Shown: positions 1-8,226 of the stretch, piece by piece
Layout: each line of letters opens with the position of its first letter
Position numbering within the stretch: position 1 is the stretch's first letter
Assembly (NCBI GenBank): GCA_035571835.1
Contig: DATNBU010000045.1
Coordinates: forward strand, 124,001 to 188,000
Length of the DNA: 64,000 bases
Reading direction: 5' to 3'
Origin: Candidatus Limnocylindrales bacterium
Lineage (GTDB): Bacteria > Desulfobacterota > Binatia > UBA1149 > CAITLU01
Position numbers and translations under genes: made by a program
Notes under the pieces: model-generated
Told to the model about the DNA's origin: nothing
Database searches by the model: none
What the model saw: the letters and a program-made list of their open reading frames with translations, nothing else

Positions 1-837
1 GTCGCAGACCATCAGGCATCCGAAACGGTCGCAGAGCTCGCGCACGCCGCGCACGAACGACGCCGGCTGCGGCCAGATCCCGGCCGCGCCCTGCACGAGC
101 GGCTCGAACACGACCGCGGCAACCGTCTCGCCTTCGCGCTGGAGCAGCGCTTCGAGGCGCGCAAGGCTCACGCTGGAGGCAGCTTCGAGCGAGGTTTCGT
201 CGCACGCGCCGCGGCCCGCGATGGGCTCGCACAGATACGGCGGATCGAACTTCGAGACGCGGAACGTGATCGGCTCGTAGCCGCGATGAAACGGCTCGGA
301 AAAACCGAGGCTGACCGATCCGATGGTATCGCCGTGATACGCCTCCGACAGCGTCACGAAGCGCGAGCGTCCGGGCTGCCCGCGCTGGAGCTGGTACTGG
401 AACGCCATGCGAAGCGCGACTTCGACCGATGTCGATCCCGAGTCCGAGTAGAAGACCCGCGTTAGCGGTGCCGGCGTGATCTCGACGAGCCGCCGCGCCA
501 GCTCGATCGCCGGCACGTGCGAAAGCCCGAGCATCGTCGAATGCTGCAGCCGGTCGAGCTGCGCGTGCAGCGCGGCGACAATTGCCGGGTGACCATGGCC
601 GTGCACGTTGCACCACAGCGACGACACGCCGTCGAGATAACGCCTTCCCGCTGTGTCGGTCAGCCAGAAGCCTTCGGCCGACTCGACGATGATCGGATCG
701 TACGACAGCCACTCGCTCGTCTGCGTGAACGGATGCCAGAGATGACGGCGGTCGTCCGCGAGAAGCTCGCTCGCTCGCGCCGTCGCGACCTCATCGGCGA
801 TCGGCGGCAGCGCGGATCCGGCGGGAAGCTCAGTCAT
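1..837 (-). CDS. bioA: Adenosylmethionine-8-amino-7-oxononanoate aminotransferase, C-terminus cut by window edge
   Basis: This PLP enzyme transfers an amino group from S-adenosylmethionine to 7-keto-8-aminopelargonate in biotin synthesis. Translating the minus strand from an ATG at 837 gives MTELPAGSALPPIADEV, then class III aminotransferase landmarks: LWHPFTQ, YLDGVSSLWCNVHGHGHP and YSDSGSTSVEVALRM. The frame stays open to base 1, giving about 279 residues of a family normally near 430, so the PLP-lysine region lies outside the window. The start overlaps the end of bioF by 8 bp, which implies one transcript and probable translational coupling. Confidence 0.93.
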   Translation of the reverse strand, partial: MTELPAGSALPPIADEVATARASELLADDRRHLWHPFTQTSEWLSYDPIIVESAEGFWLTDTAGRRYLDGVSSLWCNVHGHGHPAIVAALHAQLDRLQHSTMLGLSHVPAIELARRLVEITPAPLTRVFYSDSGSTSVEVALRMAFQYQLQRGQPGRSRFVTLSEAYHGDTIGSVSLGFSEPFHRGYEPITFRVSKFDPPYLCEPIAGRGACDETSLEAASSVSLARLEALLQREGETVAAVVFEPLVQGAAGIWPQPASFVRGVRELCDRFGCLMVCD

Positions 838-2065
838 GGACATCTCGAAGCACGCTCGCGAGCGCGCTCGCAGCTCCCGCGATCTGTTCGGACGTATGCG
901 TGGCCATGAGACTGAGCCGCAGCCTCGAAGTTCCCGCCGGCACGGTCGGCGGCCGGATCGCGGCGACGTAGTAGCCGAGCTCGAGAAGACGGGCAGCGGC
1001 CGCGACCGCGCGACGCGCATCGCCGACCATGACCGGAAGAATCTGGCTGTCGAGGTTCGGTACGTCGAGGCCCGCATCGCGCAGGCTCTGTCCGAGAGCT
1101 CGCGCACGTGCGCGAAGCCCTGCCGCACGCTCTGGCTCGCGCGCGATCACGTCGAGCGCAGCGCCGGCTGCGGCTGCGGCCGAAGGCGGAAGCCCGGTCG
1201 TGAAGATGAACGGCCGCGCGCGATTGATCAGGTGGTCGATGAGCCGGCGCGATCCGGCCACATACGACCCGAAGCTCGCGAGCGCCTTTCCGAGCGTTCC
1301 CATGTGAATGTCGATGCGCGACGCGAGCCCGAGCTCTGCGGCAAGCCCCGCGCCGTTCGGGCCGAAAACGCCGGCAGCGTGCGCTTCATCGACCATCAGC
1401 CATGCGCCGTGCTCGCCCGCCGCATCGGCGATGGCCGCAAGCGGCGCCGCGTCGCCGTCCATCGAGAACACCGACTCGGTGATGACGAGGACCCGGCGCG
1501 CGTCTGCGCATCCTGCAAGTGTTTCGCGAAGGCTTTCGACGTCGTTATGCCGGTAGATGGCGACGCGCGCGCGCGACAGCCGGCATCCGTCGATGATGCT
1601 CGCATGGTTGAGCTCGTCGCTGACGACGACGTCGCCCGCGCCGACCAGCGAACAGATCACGCCGACGTTCGCGTGATATCCGGTCGAGAACAGCAGCGCG
1701 GCCTCAGAGCTTTTCCACGCGGCGATCCTCTCCTCGAGATCGGCGTGCGCCGTCATGTGCCCGGAGATCAGGCGTGACGAAACCGCGCTCGCGCCGAACG
1801 CGCGCGTCGCGCGTGCCGCGGCTTCGACGACTTCCGGATGATTGGCGAGACCGAGGTAATTGTTCGAGCAAAGCAGCACGGCCTCGCGGCCGTCGACGAG
1901 CACGGTCCCGTTCTGCGCGCCGCCGATGACGCGCAGCCGGCGAAGAAGCCCGCGGTCGTCGACCGCTCGAAGCTCTTCGGCGAGCACGCTGTCGAAATCG
2001 GGACGCGCGCGTGCGGCGTCGAGTGCTTCGCAAAGATCTGCCGCAGATTGGATGGATGTTGCCAA
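830..2065 (-). CDS. bioF: 8-amino-7-oxononanoate synthase
   Basis: Condenses pimeloyl-thioester with L-alanine to 7-keto-8-aminopelargonate, the step before BioA. The 411-residue protein is close to family length. Visible motifs are CSNNYLGLANHP (66-77), SDELNHASIIDG (149-160), the PLP-contact strand MVDEAHAAGVFG (224-235) and the Schiff-base lysine in GTLGKALASFGS (Lys260). The start is a TTG, because no ATG precedes the conserved N-terminus in frame. It lies 51 bp downstream of a BirA-like operator and overlaps bioA by 8 bp. It may therefore be the first gene of a bioFA operon. Confidence 0.95.
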   Translation of the reverse strand: MATSIQSAADLCEALDAARARPDFDSVLAEELRAVDDRGLLRRLRVIGGAQNGTVLVDGREAVLLCSNNYLGLANHPEVVEAAARATRAFGASAVSSRLISGHMTAHADLEERIAAWKSSEAALLFSTGYHANVGVICSLVGAGDVVVSDELNHASIIDGCRLSRARVAIYRHNDVESLRETLAGCADARRVLVITESVFSMDGDAAPLAAIADAAGEHGAWLMVDEAHAAGVFGPNGAGLAAELGLASRIDIHMGTLGKALASFGSYVAGSRRLIDHLINRARPFIFTTGLPPSAAAAAGAALDVIAREPERAAGLRARARALGQSLRDAGLDVPNLDSQILPVMVGDARRAVAAAARLLELGYYVAAIRPPTVPAGTSRLRLSLMATHTSEQIAGAASALASVLRDVHD

Positions 2066-2076
2066 CGATGGGGACC

Positions 2077-2117
2077 TGCCGGGCTGGCCGGGTGGCTAAC
2101 ATCGGGCCAGCCCGGCA
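2077..2117. repeat. Perfect 13-bp inverted repeat upstream of bioF
   Basis: TGCCGGGCTGGCC (2077-2089) and GGCCAGCCCGGCA (2105-2117) are perfect complements around a 15-base loop. The right arm abuts the BirA-like operator and the left arm ends 12 bp before the bioF start. It could be a second operator, or an RNA hairpin if transcription begins further upstream. Confidence 0.6.
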
Positions 2118-2122
2118 GTCAA
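2094..2122 (-). promoter_or_regulatory. Candidate bioF promoter overlapping the BirA-like site
   Basis: Read on the minus strand, TTGACT (2122-2117) is followed after 17 bases by TTAGCC (2099-2094). The -35 is good and the -10 is weak. The -35 falls inside the left half of the biotin operator, so BirA binding would block RNA polymerase. Confidence 0.35.
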
Positions 2123-2149
2123 CCGGCGTCCTCGCTTGCCGGTTTACAC
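2116..2149 (-). promoter_or_regulatory. BirA-type biotin operator (candidate)
   Basis: On the plus strand CAGTCAACC (2116-2124) and GGTTTACAC (2141-2149) are separated by exactly 16 bases. The proteobacterial BirA site is TTGTAAACC-N16-GGTTTACAA. The right half matches 8 of 9 positions, the left half 6 of 9, and the spacer length is the same. It lies 51-84 bp upstream of bioF, where biotin repression would be expected. The match was made by eye; a weight-matrix score was not computed. Confidence 0.6.
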
Positions 2150-2181
2150 TTCCGAAGCCGTCTGTTGCCGGCAGCGCAGGA

Positions 2182-4389
2182 TCACTGCCCGTCGTAATCG
2201 GCAGGGAACAGCGTCCAGCGCCCGGGTCGTGACGTCCATTCTGCGGTCACGTACGCGACGTCGTCACCGAAGTAGACCTGGGTCGTCATGACCGGGAGCG
2301 TCGCGGCCGAGAAATCGCCGTAGGCCGTCACGCGGATCGCGAAGCCGACTTCGCCGCGATCGACGCGCCGGCGAACGCGCAGCTTCGCGATGCCTTCGCG
2401 CACCGGCGAGCCGTCGTCGGGCGCACGGTAGAACCATCTCTTCTCGCCGCTGGCCTGGAGATCGACCGGCTTGACCTCGGCGCTGTAGATCACACCGTTG
2501 GCGTTGGTCAGCGAGACCACGAAACCGTCGACGAGCGGATTGATCGCGGACTCCGGCACCATCCTTCCGTGGAACGTGAATCTTCCGACGGACGGGCGCT
2601 CGCGGGCTTCGCTCGCGAGATCCTGCTCGAGCTCGGGGATGTAGATGATCGCCGGATCGCGCGCGAGCGGTACGCATGGCGGCGCGGGCTGGCACGCGTC
2701 CGTGCAGGTCGGCTCCGGTGCTTCGGCGCAGTCGGGATCCGCGCAATCGATCAGCCCGTCGCCGTCGTCGTCGATCAGGTTGTTGCATATCTCGTGATCG
2801 TCGGGGTCGCACGTCTCGCCGCAGCCGGTCTCGACGATGCCGTCGCCACAGACTGTGCCGGTGCCGGTGCACTGTCCTGCAACGCATTGGTCGTGCGGCG
2901 TGCACGGGCTGCCGTCGCTGCACGGCGCGTCGTTGTTGGTATGGCTGCACTCGCCCGATGGTGCGCAGAGGTCGTCGGTACAGGCGTTGCCGTCGTCGCA
3001 CAGGGTATCGTCGGGGACGCTCTCGCACGCATCGGCCTGCTCGCTGCACCGGTCGACGGCGCAGCCTGTCGATCCCGAGCAGACCGGCGGCGGCCCGCTC
3101 CGGCAGCCGAGCGTCGGGCTGCAGATTTCCACGCCGTTGCAGAAAACGCCGTCGGCGCAGTCCGTATCGTCGGGAGTATGCCGGCACGCGTCGATCGAAT
3201 CGTCACAGACGTCGGTCGTGCACGCGAACGGATCACTGCAGTCGACCGGCGCGCCTGGCTTGCAGCCCTTGTCGGTACAGGTTTCGACTCCGTCGCAGAA
3301 CTCGCCGTTGCTGCACGCGTTGTCGCTCGGCGCGTGGGTGCATTTGTCGGTCGCCTCGTCGCACGCGTCGACGGTGCACGAGATCGAGTCGCCGCAGTCG
3401 ACGGGTGTGCCTGGCTGACAGCCGACAAACGGGCTGCAGATCTCGGAGCCGTCGCAGAACTGGTGGTTGTCGCACGCGCGATCGTCCGTGGTGTGCGTGC
3501 AGCGGTCCTGCTGCTCGCTGCAGTCGTCGACGGTACACGAGATCCCGTCGCTGCAGTCGATCGGTGTGCCGGGTGCGCACGTTCCGGCGGGCGTGCAGAT
3601 TTCCCGGCCGTTACAGAACTTGTTGTCCTGGCACTCGGCGCTTTCGGGAACCTGGACGCATCCGAAGCCGTCGGCCGCGTCGTTCATCGGATCGCAGATC
3701 GCGTCGTTGCATCCGATCGCGCGATCGGCGCACTCCGCATCGTTCTCGCAGAGCGGCTCCGGCACGAAAATGTCGATATCGAGCGGGGTAAGCGGACAGT
3801 TGCACTTGGCGGCCGTACCCGGCTGCACGTCGACCGGGCCGGTGCAGGTCTCGTTCGAGTTCTGCTGCCAGCTCGTGCAGTTGGCGACGTCGAGCTTGTG
3901 ATTCTGGTTGGCGTCGACGCACGCGACGGTCACGCTCGTGACCGGCAGGTTGACGATCATCGAAGAGCTCGTGTCGCCGCAAAGATCGCCGTCGAGGTCG
4001 CGGAACGGCGACGGGCCCGTCGGCAGCGTCAACACGCGGCAGTCACCGACGAGCGCCTGCTCGCCGTCGGTGCCGATGAACAGCCCGATGTCGTAGCGTG
4101 AGGTCGCCGTCGTCACGACGGTGAGGGTCGCGTTGAACGTGACGGTATCGGTTTTCGACGTGCAACCGTCGTCGGTGATCACGACGTTGTTGATCGCGGT
4201 GATACGGATGTCGTTGGCAGTGCAGTTGAGCGGGGTGCCAAATCGCTCCTGGATGCACGGGAGTGCCGACGCGGTCGTCGCGGCTGCGAACGAGATGGCT
4301 GCCGACGAAGCGAGCGCGGCGAGCGCCAGCCGTCCATCGGTCCGACGGTCACTGCGAAGGGCCGTCCTGATCGTTTTCATGACGATCAT
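2182..4389 (-). CDS. Large secreted cysteine-rich repeat protein with MopE-like motif
   Basis: The protein is about 735 residues. I chose the ATG at 4389 because AGGAGG lies 8 bases upstream; the open frame continues further without a ribosome site. A signal peptide covers roughly residues 1-42 (hydrophobic run LALAALASSAAISFAA). Residues about 250-510 contain four or more repeats of about 42 residues with the pattern FCxGxExC...GC.PG.P.DC.D...CT.D.C....D.C.H...D..C. A MopE-like Asp-rich segment follows (IDDDGDGLIDCADPDC), then a Cys-poor C-terminal domain of about 170 residues ending at 2182. Families of this kind are extracellular and disulfide-rich. The specific function is unknown. It precedes bioF on the same strand but is separated from it by the biotin operator. 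Confidence 0.85.
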   Translation of the reverse strand: MIVMKTIRTALRSDRRTDGRLALAALASSAAISFAAATTASALPCIQERFGTPLNCTANDIRITAINNVVITDDGCTSKTDTVTFNATLTVVTTATSRYDIGLFIGTDGEQALVGDCRVLTLPTGPSPFRDLDGDLCGDTSSSMIVNLPVTSVTVACVDANQNHKLDVANCTSWQQNSNETCTGPVDVQPGTAAKCNCPLTPLDIDIFVPEPLCENDAECADRAIGCNDAICDPMNDAADGFGCVQVPESAECQDNKFCNGREICTPAGTCAPGTPIDCSDGISCTVDDCSEQQDRCTHTTDDRACDNHQFCDGSEICSPFVGCQPGTPVDCGDSISCTVDACDEATDKCTHAPSDNACSNGEFCDGVETCTDKGCKPGAPVDCSDPFACTTDVCDDSIDACRHTPDDTDCADGVFCNGVEICSPTLGCRSGPPPVCSGSTGCAVDRCSEQADACESVPDDTLCDDGNACTDDLCAPSGECSHTNNDAPCSDGSPCTPHDQCVAGQCTGTGTVCGDGIVETGCGETCDPDDHEICNNLIDDDGDGLIDCADPDCAEAPEPTCTDACQPAPPCVPLARDPAIIYIPELEQDLASEARERPSVGRFTFHGRMVPESAINPLVDGFVVSLTNANGVIYSAEVKPVDLQASGEKRWFYRAPDDGSPVREGIAKLRVRRRVDRGEVGFAIRVTAYGDFSAATLPVMTTQVYFGDDVAYVTAEWTSRPGRWTLFPADYDGQ

Positions 4390-4835
4390 GGCGCCCACCT
4401 CCTTTTTGCTCAGCCCCTTGCCCGTCTGTCCTGAACAGGACTTCAGACCGCGATTCGAATTTCCGGCAAGTCCGGCTGCGTTACGCGAGGCGGCGCGCAA
4501 CGAGCGTGGCTGCAGGTTCGAAACCCGTCGCGCACGACAAAACAGCAGCCGTTGCGCGCCGTTCGTCGCTCGCTCGCACGCTTCGTCAAGTCGAAAATTT
4601 GCGCGACCGGCGCGCGGGCTTCGACGCAATCGCGTACCACGGCGTCGAGGGAAGACCCGTTCGCGCACGCAAAAAGATGCGAGCGCACGGTGATTTGCCG
4701 ACCGACACACGCAGTTGCTCTGCAGTTGCGTCCGCTACGGGCGCGGACGCGCCGCCTGTCCGGAAAATCGCTTCGCAGTCATTGCCTGACGAAGCTCGTG
4801 CTTCTAGCCTCGAATCCGTGCAATGGAGGTGACCG
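4390..4835. other. 446-bp divergent intergenic region
   Basis: This gap lies between the Cys-rich protein (minus) and the BON protein (plus). It holds the strong AGGAGG site of the minus gene, a small palindrome GTCCTG-AA-CAGGAC (4428-4441), and GGAGGT just before 4836. No open frame here looks coding, and no clear promoter or RNA gene was recognised. Confidence 0.6.
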
Positions 4836-5372
4836 ATGGAATCCCGCTCGAAAGCGAAACGCAGCGATCCGTCTTCCGGTAAGAACGATCCGCCTTCCGC
4901 AAAGAAGAAGAAGGCTCCCGGCGCGAACCACTCCGGCGATGTGCCGGACGATTCCGATGCGGCCGACGCGACACTCGCGCTCGATCCCGGCTCGATGGAA
5001 GACGAAGAGATCGCGGCGTCGATCCGCGAACAGTTTCGCGAAGAAGTCGGCGACGATCTGGCCGGTGTCGCGGTGACGTGCCGCCGCGGATGCATCACGC
5101 TCGTCGGCGAGGTTGCAAGCGAGGAGCTTCGCGAGGTCGCGCGGCTCATCGTCGAGGACGAGAACGGCCTCGAGGTCCACGACCGGATTCTCGTCAGTCA
5201 GATCGCGGGAGAATCTCCGGGCGAAACCGAAGAAGGCGAACGGCCGCTTCCGGATGACATCCGGATCGTGCAGGACGACATCGACGCCGAGGACGTCTCG
5301 GGAGACATTCTCGAAGTGGAAGATGAAGGCGTCGGATTCATGGCTCCGTCGCGTCCGGTTCCGGAACGCTGA
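4836..5372 (+). CDS. BON-domain protein
   Basis: The protein has 178 residues. The N-terminal 50 residues are low-complexity, lysine- and serine-rich and probably disordered. A single BON domain spans about 56-120 (DEEIAASIREQF...CITLVGEV...ARLIVEDENGLEVHDRILV). An acidic tail follows. There is no signal peptide, unlike OsmY-type BON proteins, so a cytoplasmic location is likely. GGAGGT lies 5 bases before the ATG. The gene converges on the HxlR-type regulator and their ends overlap by 35 bp. BON domains bind membranes or ligands; the role here is unknown. Confidence 0.8.
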   Translation: MESRSKAKRSDPSSGKNDPPSAKKKKAPGANHSGDVPDDSDAADATLALDPGSMEDEEIAASIREQFREEVGDDLAGVAVTCRRGCITLVGEVASEELREVARLIVEDENGLEVHDRILVSQIAGESPGETEEGERPLPDDIRIVQDDIDAEDVSGDILEVEDEGVGFMAPSRPVPER

Positions 5373-5895
5373 GGACGGGTTTCTTCGTGCGGCGGCTTCG
5401 AGCCGTCGCAACGAATCCCGCCGCCAGCTCCGGCGTAAGGCCGGGTCCAGGTTCGAGATCGACGTCGTTCCAGCGAAGCGGCTGATCGCACTTCGGACAT
5501 CGGCTCTCGGCGCGTCCGACATGGCCGCAGGGCTTGTGACGGATCAGCAGCGGCGGGCCGGCGCCCTTGTCGAGCCAGCGGTCTCCCCACCGAAGCAGCG
5601 CCAGCATCACGTCGAAAAAGTCGGAACCCTTCTCGGTCAGCAGGTACTCGAACCGCCTGGGCTTGTCCTGGTACTGGCGGCGCTCGAGGAGGCCTTCGGC
5701 GACCAGGCGTGTGAGCCGCTGGGTCAGTACGTTGCGGCCGATCGAAAGCCCTTTCTGGAACTCTTCGAACCGCGTCGCGCCGAGGAACGCCTCGCGGATG
5801 ACGAGCGGCGTCCACCAGTCGCCGAGCAGGTCGACGGTCCGCGCTACCGAGCAGGGCCATTCATGGAACGGGGTTCTTTTCACCACGGACTGCAT
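5338..5895 (-). CDS. HxlR-family transcriptional regulator
   Basis: The protein is 185 residues from the ATG at 5895 (MQSVVKRTPFHEWPCSVAR). The HxlR winged helix spans about 10-105: CSVARTVDLLGDWWTPLVIREAFLG, then FEEFQKGLSIGRNVLTQRL and YLLTEKGSDF. It keeps the single N-terminal Cys used for redox or electrophile sensing in some members. The C-terminal 75 residues add CGH...CPKCDQPL, a possible zinc-binding pair common in longer HxlR proteins. It is transcribed away from an NTF2/SRPBCC operon across a 92-bp region with a dyad, so it probably controls that operon and itself. Confidence 0.9.
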   Translation of the reverse strand: MQSVVKRTPFHEWPCSVARTVDLLGDWWTPLVIREAFLGATRFEEFQKGLSIGRNVLTQRLTRLVAEGLLERRQYQDKPRRFEYLLTEKGSDFFDVMLALLRWGDRWLDKGAGPPLLIRHKPCGHVGRAESRCPKCDQPLRWNDVDLEPGPGLTPELAAGFVATARSRRTKKPVLSVPEPDATEP

Positions 5896-5900
5896 AGCAG

Positions 5901-5947
5901 GTTGCACAAGTGAACGCACTCTGCAACTATCAGTCTCGCTAGTGAAC
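5901..5947. promoter_or_regulatory. Candidate HxlR operator
   Basis: GTTGCA (5901-5906) and TGCAAC (5922-5927) form an imperfect dyad, GTTGCACAAGTG against the complement GTTGCAGAGTG. AGTGAAC occurs twice, at 5909-5915 and 5941-5947, 32 bp or about three helical turns apart. Both lie between the divergent starts at 5895 and 5988, as expected for a HxlR dimer site. Confidence 0.45.
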
Positions 5948-5987
5948 TGACTACGTTCTGCCGGGACGACGTCCCGAAGGAGGCCGC

Positions 5988-6443
5988 ATGAACCCGCAAG
6001 ATTCCTCCCAGGCATTCGCCGCCTTTGCCGAAGCGTTCGAGGTCGGTTTCGCGTCGCGAGACTGGACCCCGGTGGACCGCATGATGACCGACGACGTGGT
6101 CTGGTCGCTGGCCGAGCTGCCGCCGCCGGTCGGAGGCACCCATGTCGGACGACAACAGGCCATCGATGCGATCCGCCTCAGCACCGACACGTTCGACCGT
6201 CGTTTCGACCGGCGCGAGCCGGTGATCACCGACGGTCCGCGCGAGATTCCCGGCGGCATCCACATGACGTGGGCCGTGACGTACACGCGCGACGGTCTGC
6301 CGCCGTTCGTGCTGCTCGGCGAAGAATGGGACCTGTTCCGTGACGGCAAGCTCGAGGTGCATCGCGAACGCGTCCACAACCTGGCCGAGATGTGGACGTA
6401 CGTGGCCAATCACAACGACCGGCTCGCTCCGGTCGCGCCCTGA
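5988..6443 (+). CDS. SnoaL/NTF2-like protein
   Basis: The protein has 151 residues with an NTF2-like cone fold pattern: helix FAAFAEAFEVGFASRDW, then VDRMMTDDVVWSLAE, a GGTHVGRQQAIDAI segment and strands HMTWAVTYTRDG and GEEWDLFRDGKL. AAGGAGG lies 4 bases before the ATG. It is first in a three-gene operon divergent from the HxlR gene. Such proteins are often small-molecule isomerases or hydrolases, or bind a ligand. The substrate cannot be read from the sequence. A related protein is encoded at 48189-48596. Confidence 0.8.
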   Translation: MNPQDSSQAFAAFAEAFEVGFASRDWTPVDRMMTDDVVWSLAELPPPVGGTHVGRQQAIDAIRLSTDTFDRRFDRREPVITDGPREIPGGIHMTWAVTYTRDGLPPFVLLGEEWDLFRDGKLEVHRERVHNLAEMWTYVANHNDRLAPVAP

Positions 6444-6457
6444 CGCGGAGGCTTGCG

Positions 6458-6967
6458 ATGATCGTCCGATGGATCACCGGCCTCGTGTATTCGCGAGGAC
6501 TGCGCGCGCTCGAGCGCGGAGACCTCGATTCGCTGCTCGCCAACTTCTCCGAGAGCTGCACGCTCACGTTCGCCGGTGACTCGCCGCTTGGCGCGAAGCT
6601 TTCGACAGCGGCGGAGCTCCGCCTGTGGTTCGAGCGCTTTCGGCGGCTGCTTCCCGAGCCGCGCTTCGAAATCCGCCGGCTCGTGATCAGCGGGCCTCCG
6701 TGGAACCAGCGCCTGGCGTCGCATGCGATCATTCGCAGCACCGTCGGCGGCGAGCCGTACGAGAATCAGTTCGGGCATTTCCTCACGCTGCGCTGGGGAA
6801 AAGTCGTCGACGACCTGATCATCGAGGATACGCAGATGTGGGAGCGCGCATGCCGCCGCCTCATCGCCGCGGGTGTCGACGAAGCGGCGGAAAAACCCAT
6901 GTGGCCGGTGGCGGTCCCTGCGCGGTCGTATGCGACGGCGCCCGCTGCGGCTGCCGCGTCTCGATGA
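6458..6967 (+). CDS. Second NTF2-like protein of the operon
   Basis: The protein is 169 residues from the ATG at 6458, which has GGAGG 6 bases upstream. It shows ALERGDLDSLLANFSESCTLTFAGD, then LRLWFERFRRLLPEPRFEIRRLVISG and a late strand YENQFGHFLTLRWGKVVDDLIIEDTQ, typical of SnoaL-like folds. It begins 14 bp after the preceding gene and its TGA overlaps the next start (ATGA at 6964). Paired NTF2-like proteins suggest a small-molecule modification step; no substrate is evident. Confidence 0.75.
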   Translation: MIVRWITGLVYSRGLRALERGDLDSLLANFSESCTLTFAGDSPLGAKLSTAAELRLWFERFRRLLPEPRFEIRRLVISGPPWNQRLASHAIIRSTVGGEPYENQFGHFLTLRWGKVVDDLIIEDTQMWERACRRLIAAGVDEAAEKPMWPVAVPARSYATAPAAAAASR

Positions 6968-7554
6968 CATCGCGCATCGAGAGTTTCATGCCTCGCTACG
7001 ATGCGATCGAGACACATCGCCGCGAGATTGCCGCGCCCAAAGCCGTCGCCTACGCGGCGCTCTGGAACGCGGATCTCGGCGCTTCACCGGTGATCCGGTT
7101 CCTGTCGGCGCTACGCTCGCTGCCGGCGATGCTGCTGTCCGAGCGCAGGGTGCGTCCGCGCAGGCTCGATCTGAATGCGATGGTCGGCGCAGGCTTCGGC
7201 AAGCTTGCCGAGGATGCGCCCGACGAAGTCGTCCTCGGCGTAACCGGACGGTTCTGGCGCCCGGTCGGCAATCTCCTTCCGTTTCGCGAGGCGGACTTTC
7301 GCGGGCCCGTCATGCCCGGCACGGCGAGAGCGGTCTGGAACTTCGCTCTCCAGGAGCTGTCGCCGGGTCGCACGGTGCTGACTACCGAAACCCGCGTGCT
7401 GTGCGGTGATCCGGCCAGCCGCAGGAAGTTTCTCGCGTACTGGCTCCTGATCCGGCCGTTCAGCGGGTGGATTCGCGTCGTGATGCTGGAAGCGATCGAC
7501 CGCGAAGCAATGCGGCACGCTTCCCGGTCGGACGGCCCGGTGGCCAGGCCGTAA
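6964..7554 (+). CDS. SRPBCC (START-like) family protein
   Basis: The protein is 196 residues if it starts at the overlapping ATG (6964); an ATG at 6988 is the alternative. The pattern is SRPBCC-like: opening strand ETHRREIAAPKAVAYAALWN, an internal GVTGRFWRPVGNLLPF, and strands AVWNFALQELSPGRTVLTTETRV before a long C-terminal helix. These folds form a hydrophobic ligand pocket. It closes the HxlR-associated operon, which therefore encodes three small ligand-binding folds and no recognisable redox enzyme. Confidence 0.7.
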   Translation: MTSRIESFMPRYDAIETHRREIAAPKAVAYAALWNADLGASPVIRFLSALRSLPAMLLSERRVRPRRLDLNAMVGAGFGKLAEDAPDEVVLGVTGRFWRPVGNLLPFREADFRGPVMPGTARAVWNFALQELSPGRTVLTTETRVLCGDPASRRKFLAYWLLIRPFSGWIRVVMLEAIDREAMRHASRSDGPVARP

Positions 7555-7611
7555 GCGGGCACAAGACGCGGAACGTTCGATGCGGCGCCGCCTGCGCGCT
7601 AGTCTCGCCCG

Positions 7612-8226
7612 GTGCCGACAAAACGACCTGCGGCGAAGGACGCCCTCAAGCGATGCCCGTGGGTCGACCTCACCAAGCCCGATTACGTCGCCTACCATGA
7701 CGACGAGTGGGGCGTCCCGGTCCATGACGACCGCAAGATCTTCGAGTTCCTGACGCTCGAAGCCGCCCAGGCAGGGCTCAGCTGGTACACCGTGCTGCGC
7801 AAGCGCGAGGCCTATCGGCGCGCGTTCGCGGATTTCGACCCGCTGAGAGTCGCGCGCTTCACGCCGGCGCGCGTCGAAAAGATGCTTCTCGATCCGGGCA
7901 TCGTTCGAAACCGCCTCAAAGTCACGTGCGCCGTCAGCAACGCGAAGCATTTCCTCGAAGTGCAGCGCGAGTTCGGGTCGTTCGCGGCGTACATCTGGCG
8001 GTTCGTCGGAGGCAACCCGCTCGTCGCCGAGCGTCGTGTGATCGCGGACTATCCCGCGCGCACCGCGATCTCGGATGCGATCAGCAAGGATCTGATGAAG
8101 CGCGGTTTCCGTTTCGTCGGCTCGACGATCATCTACGCGCACATGCAGGCGACCGGTCTCGTCAACGATCACTCGGTCGACTGCTACCGGCGCAGCGAGC
8201 TTCTCGCGAAATCCCGCAAGAAATGA
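7612..8226 (+). CDS. tag: DNA-3-methyladenine glycosylase I
   Basis: Excises 3-methyladenine from alkylated DNA, starting base-excision repair. The protein has 204 residues from a GTG start. Motifs match TAG: CPWVDLTKPDYVAYHDDEWG, with zinc ligands Cys15, His29, His187 and Cys191 (NDHSVDC). Also present are the catalytic Glu50 in TLEAAQAGLSW and KRGFRFVGSTIIYAHMQATG. The end overlaps the next gene by ATGA. No alkylation regulator is nearby. Confidence 0.95.
   Translation: MPTKRPAAKDALKRCPWVDLTKPDYVAYHDDEWGVPVHDDRKIFEFLTLEAAQAGLSWYTVLRKREAYRRAFADFDPLRVARFTPARVEKMLLDPGIVRNRLKVTCAVSNAKHFLEVQREFGSFAAYIWRFVGGNPLVAERRVIADYPARTAISDAISKDLMKRGFRFVGSTIIYAHMQATGLVNDHSVDCYRRSELLAKSRKK

Noticed and set aside
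1029-1777. Plus-strand open frames over bioF
   Set aside because: They are complements of the bioF coding frame, which has all expected motifs.
4428-4441. Palindrome GTCCTG-AA-CAGGAC as a LexA box
   Set aside because: Spacing and half-site do not match known LexA consensus sequences, and the position in a leader gives no support.
4523-4550. tRNA-like T-loop (GGTTCGAAACC) in the 4390-4835 gap
   Set aside because: The flanking bases do not form a T-stem, and no anticodon or acceptor stem can be drawn on either strand.
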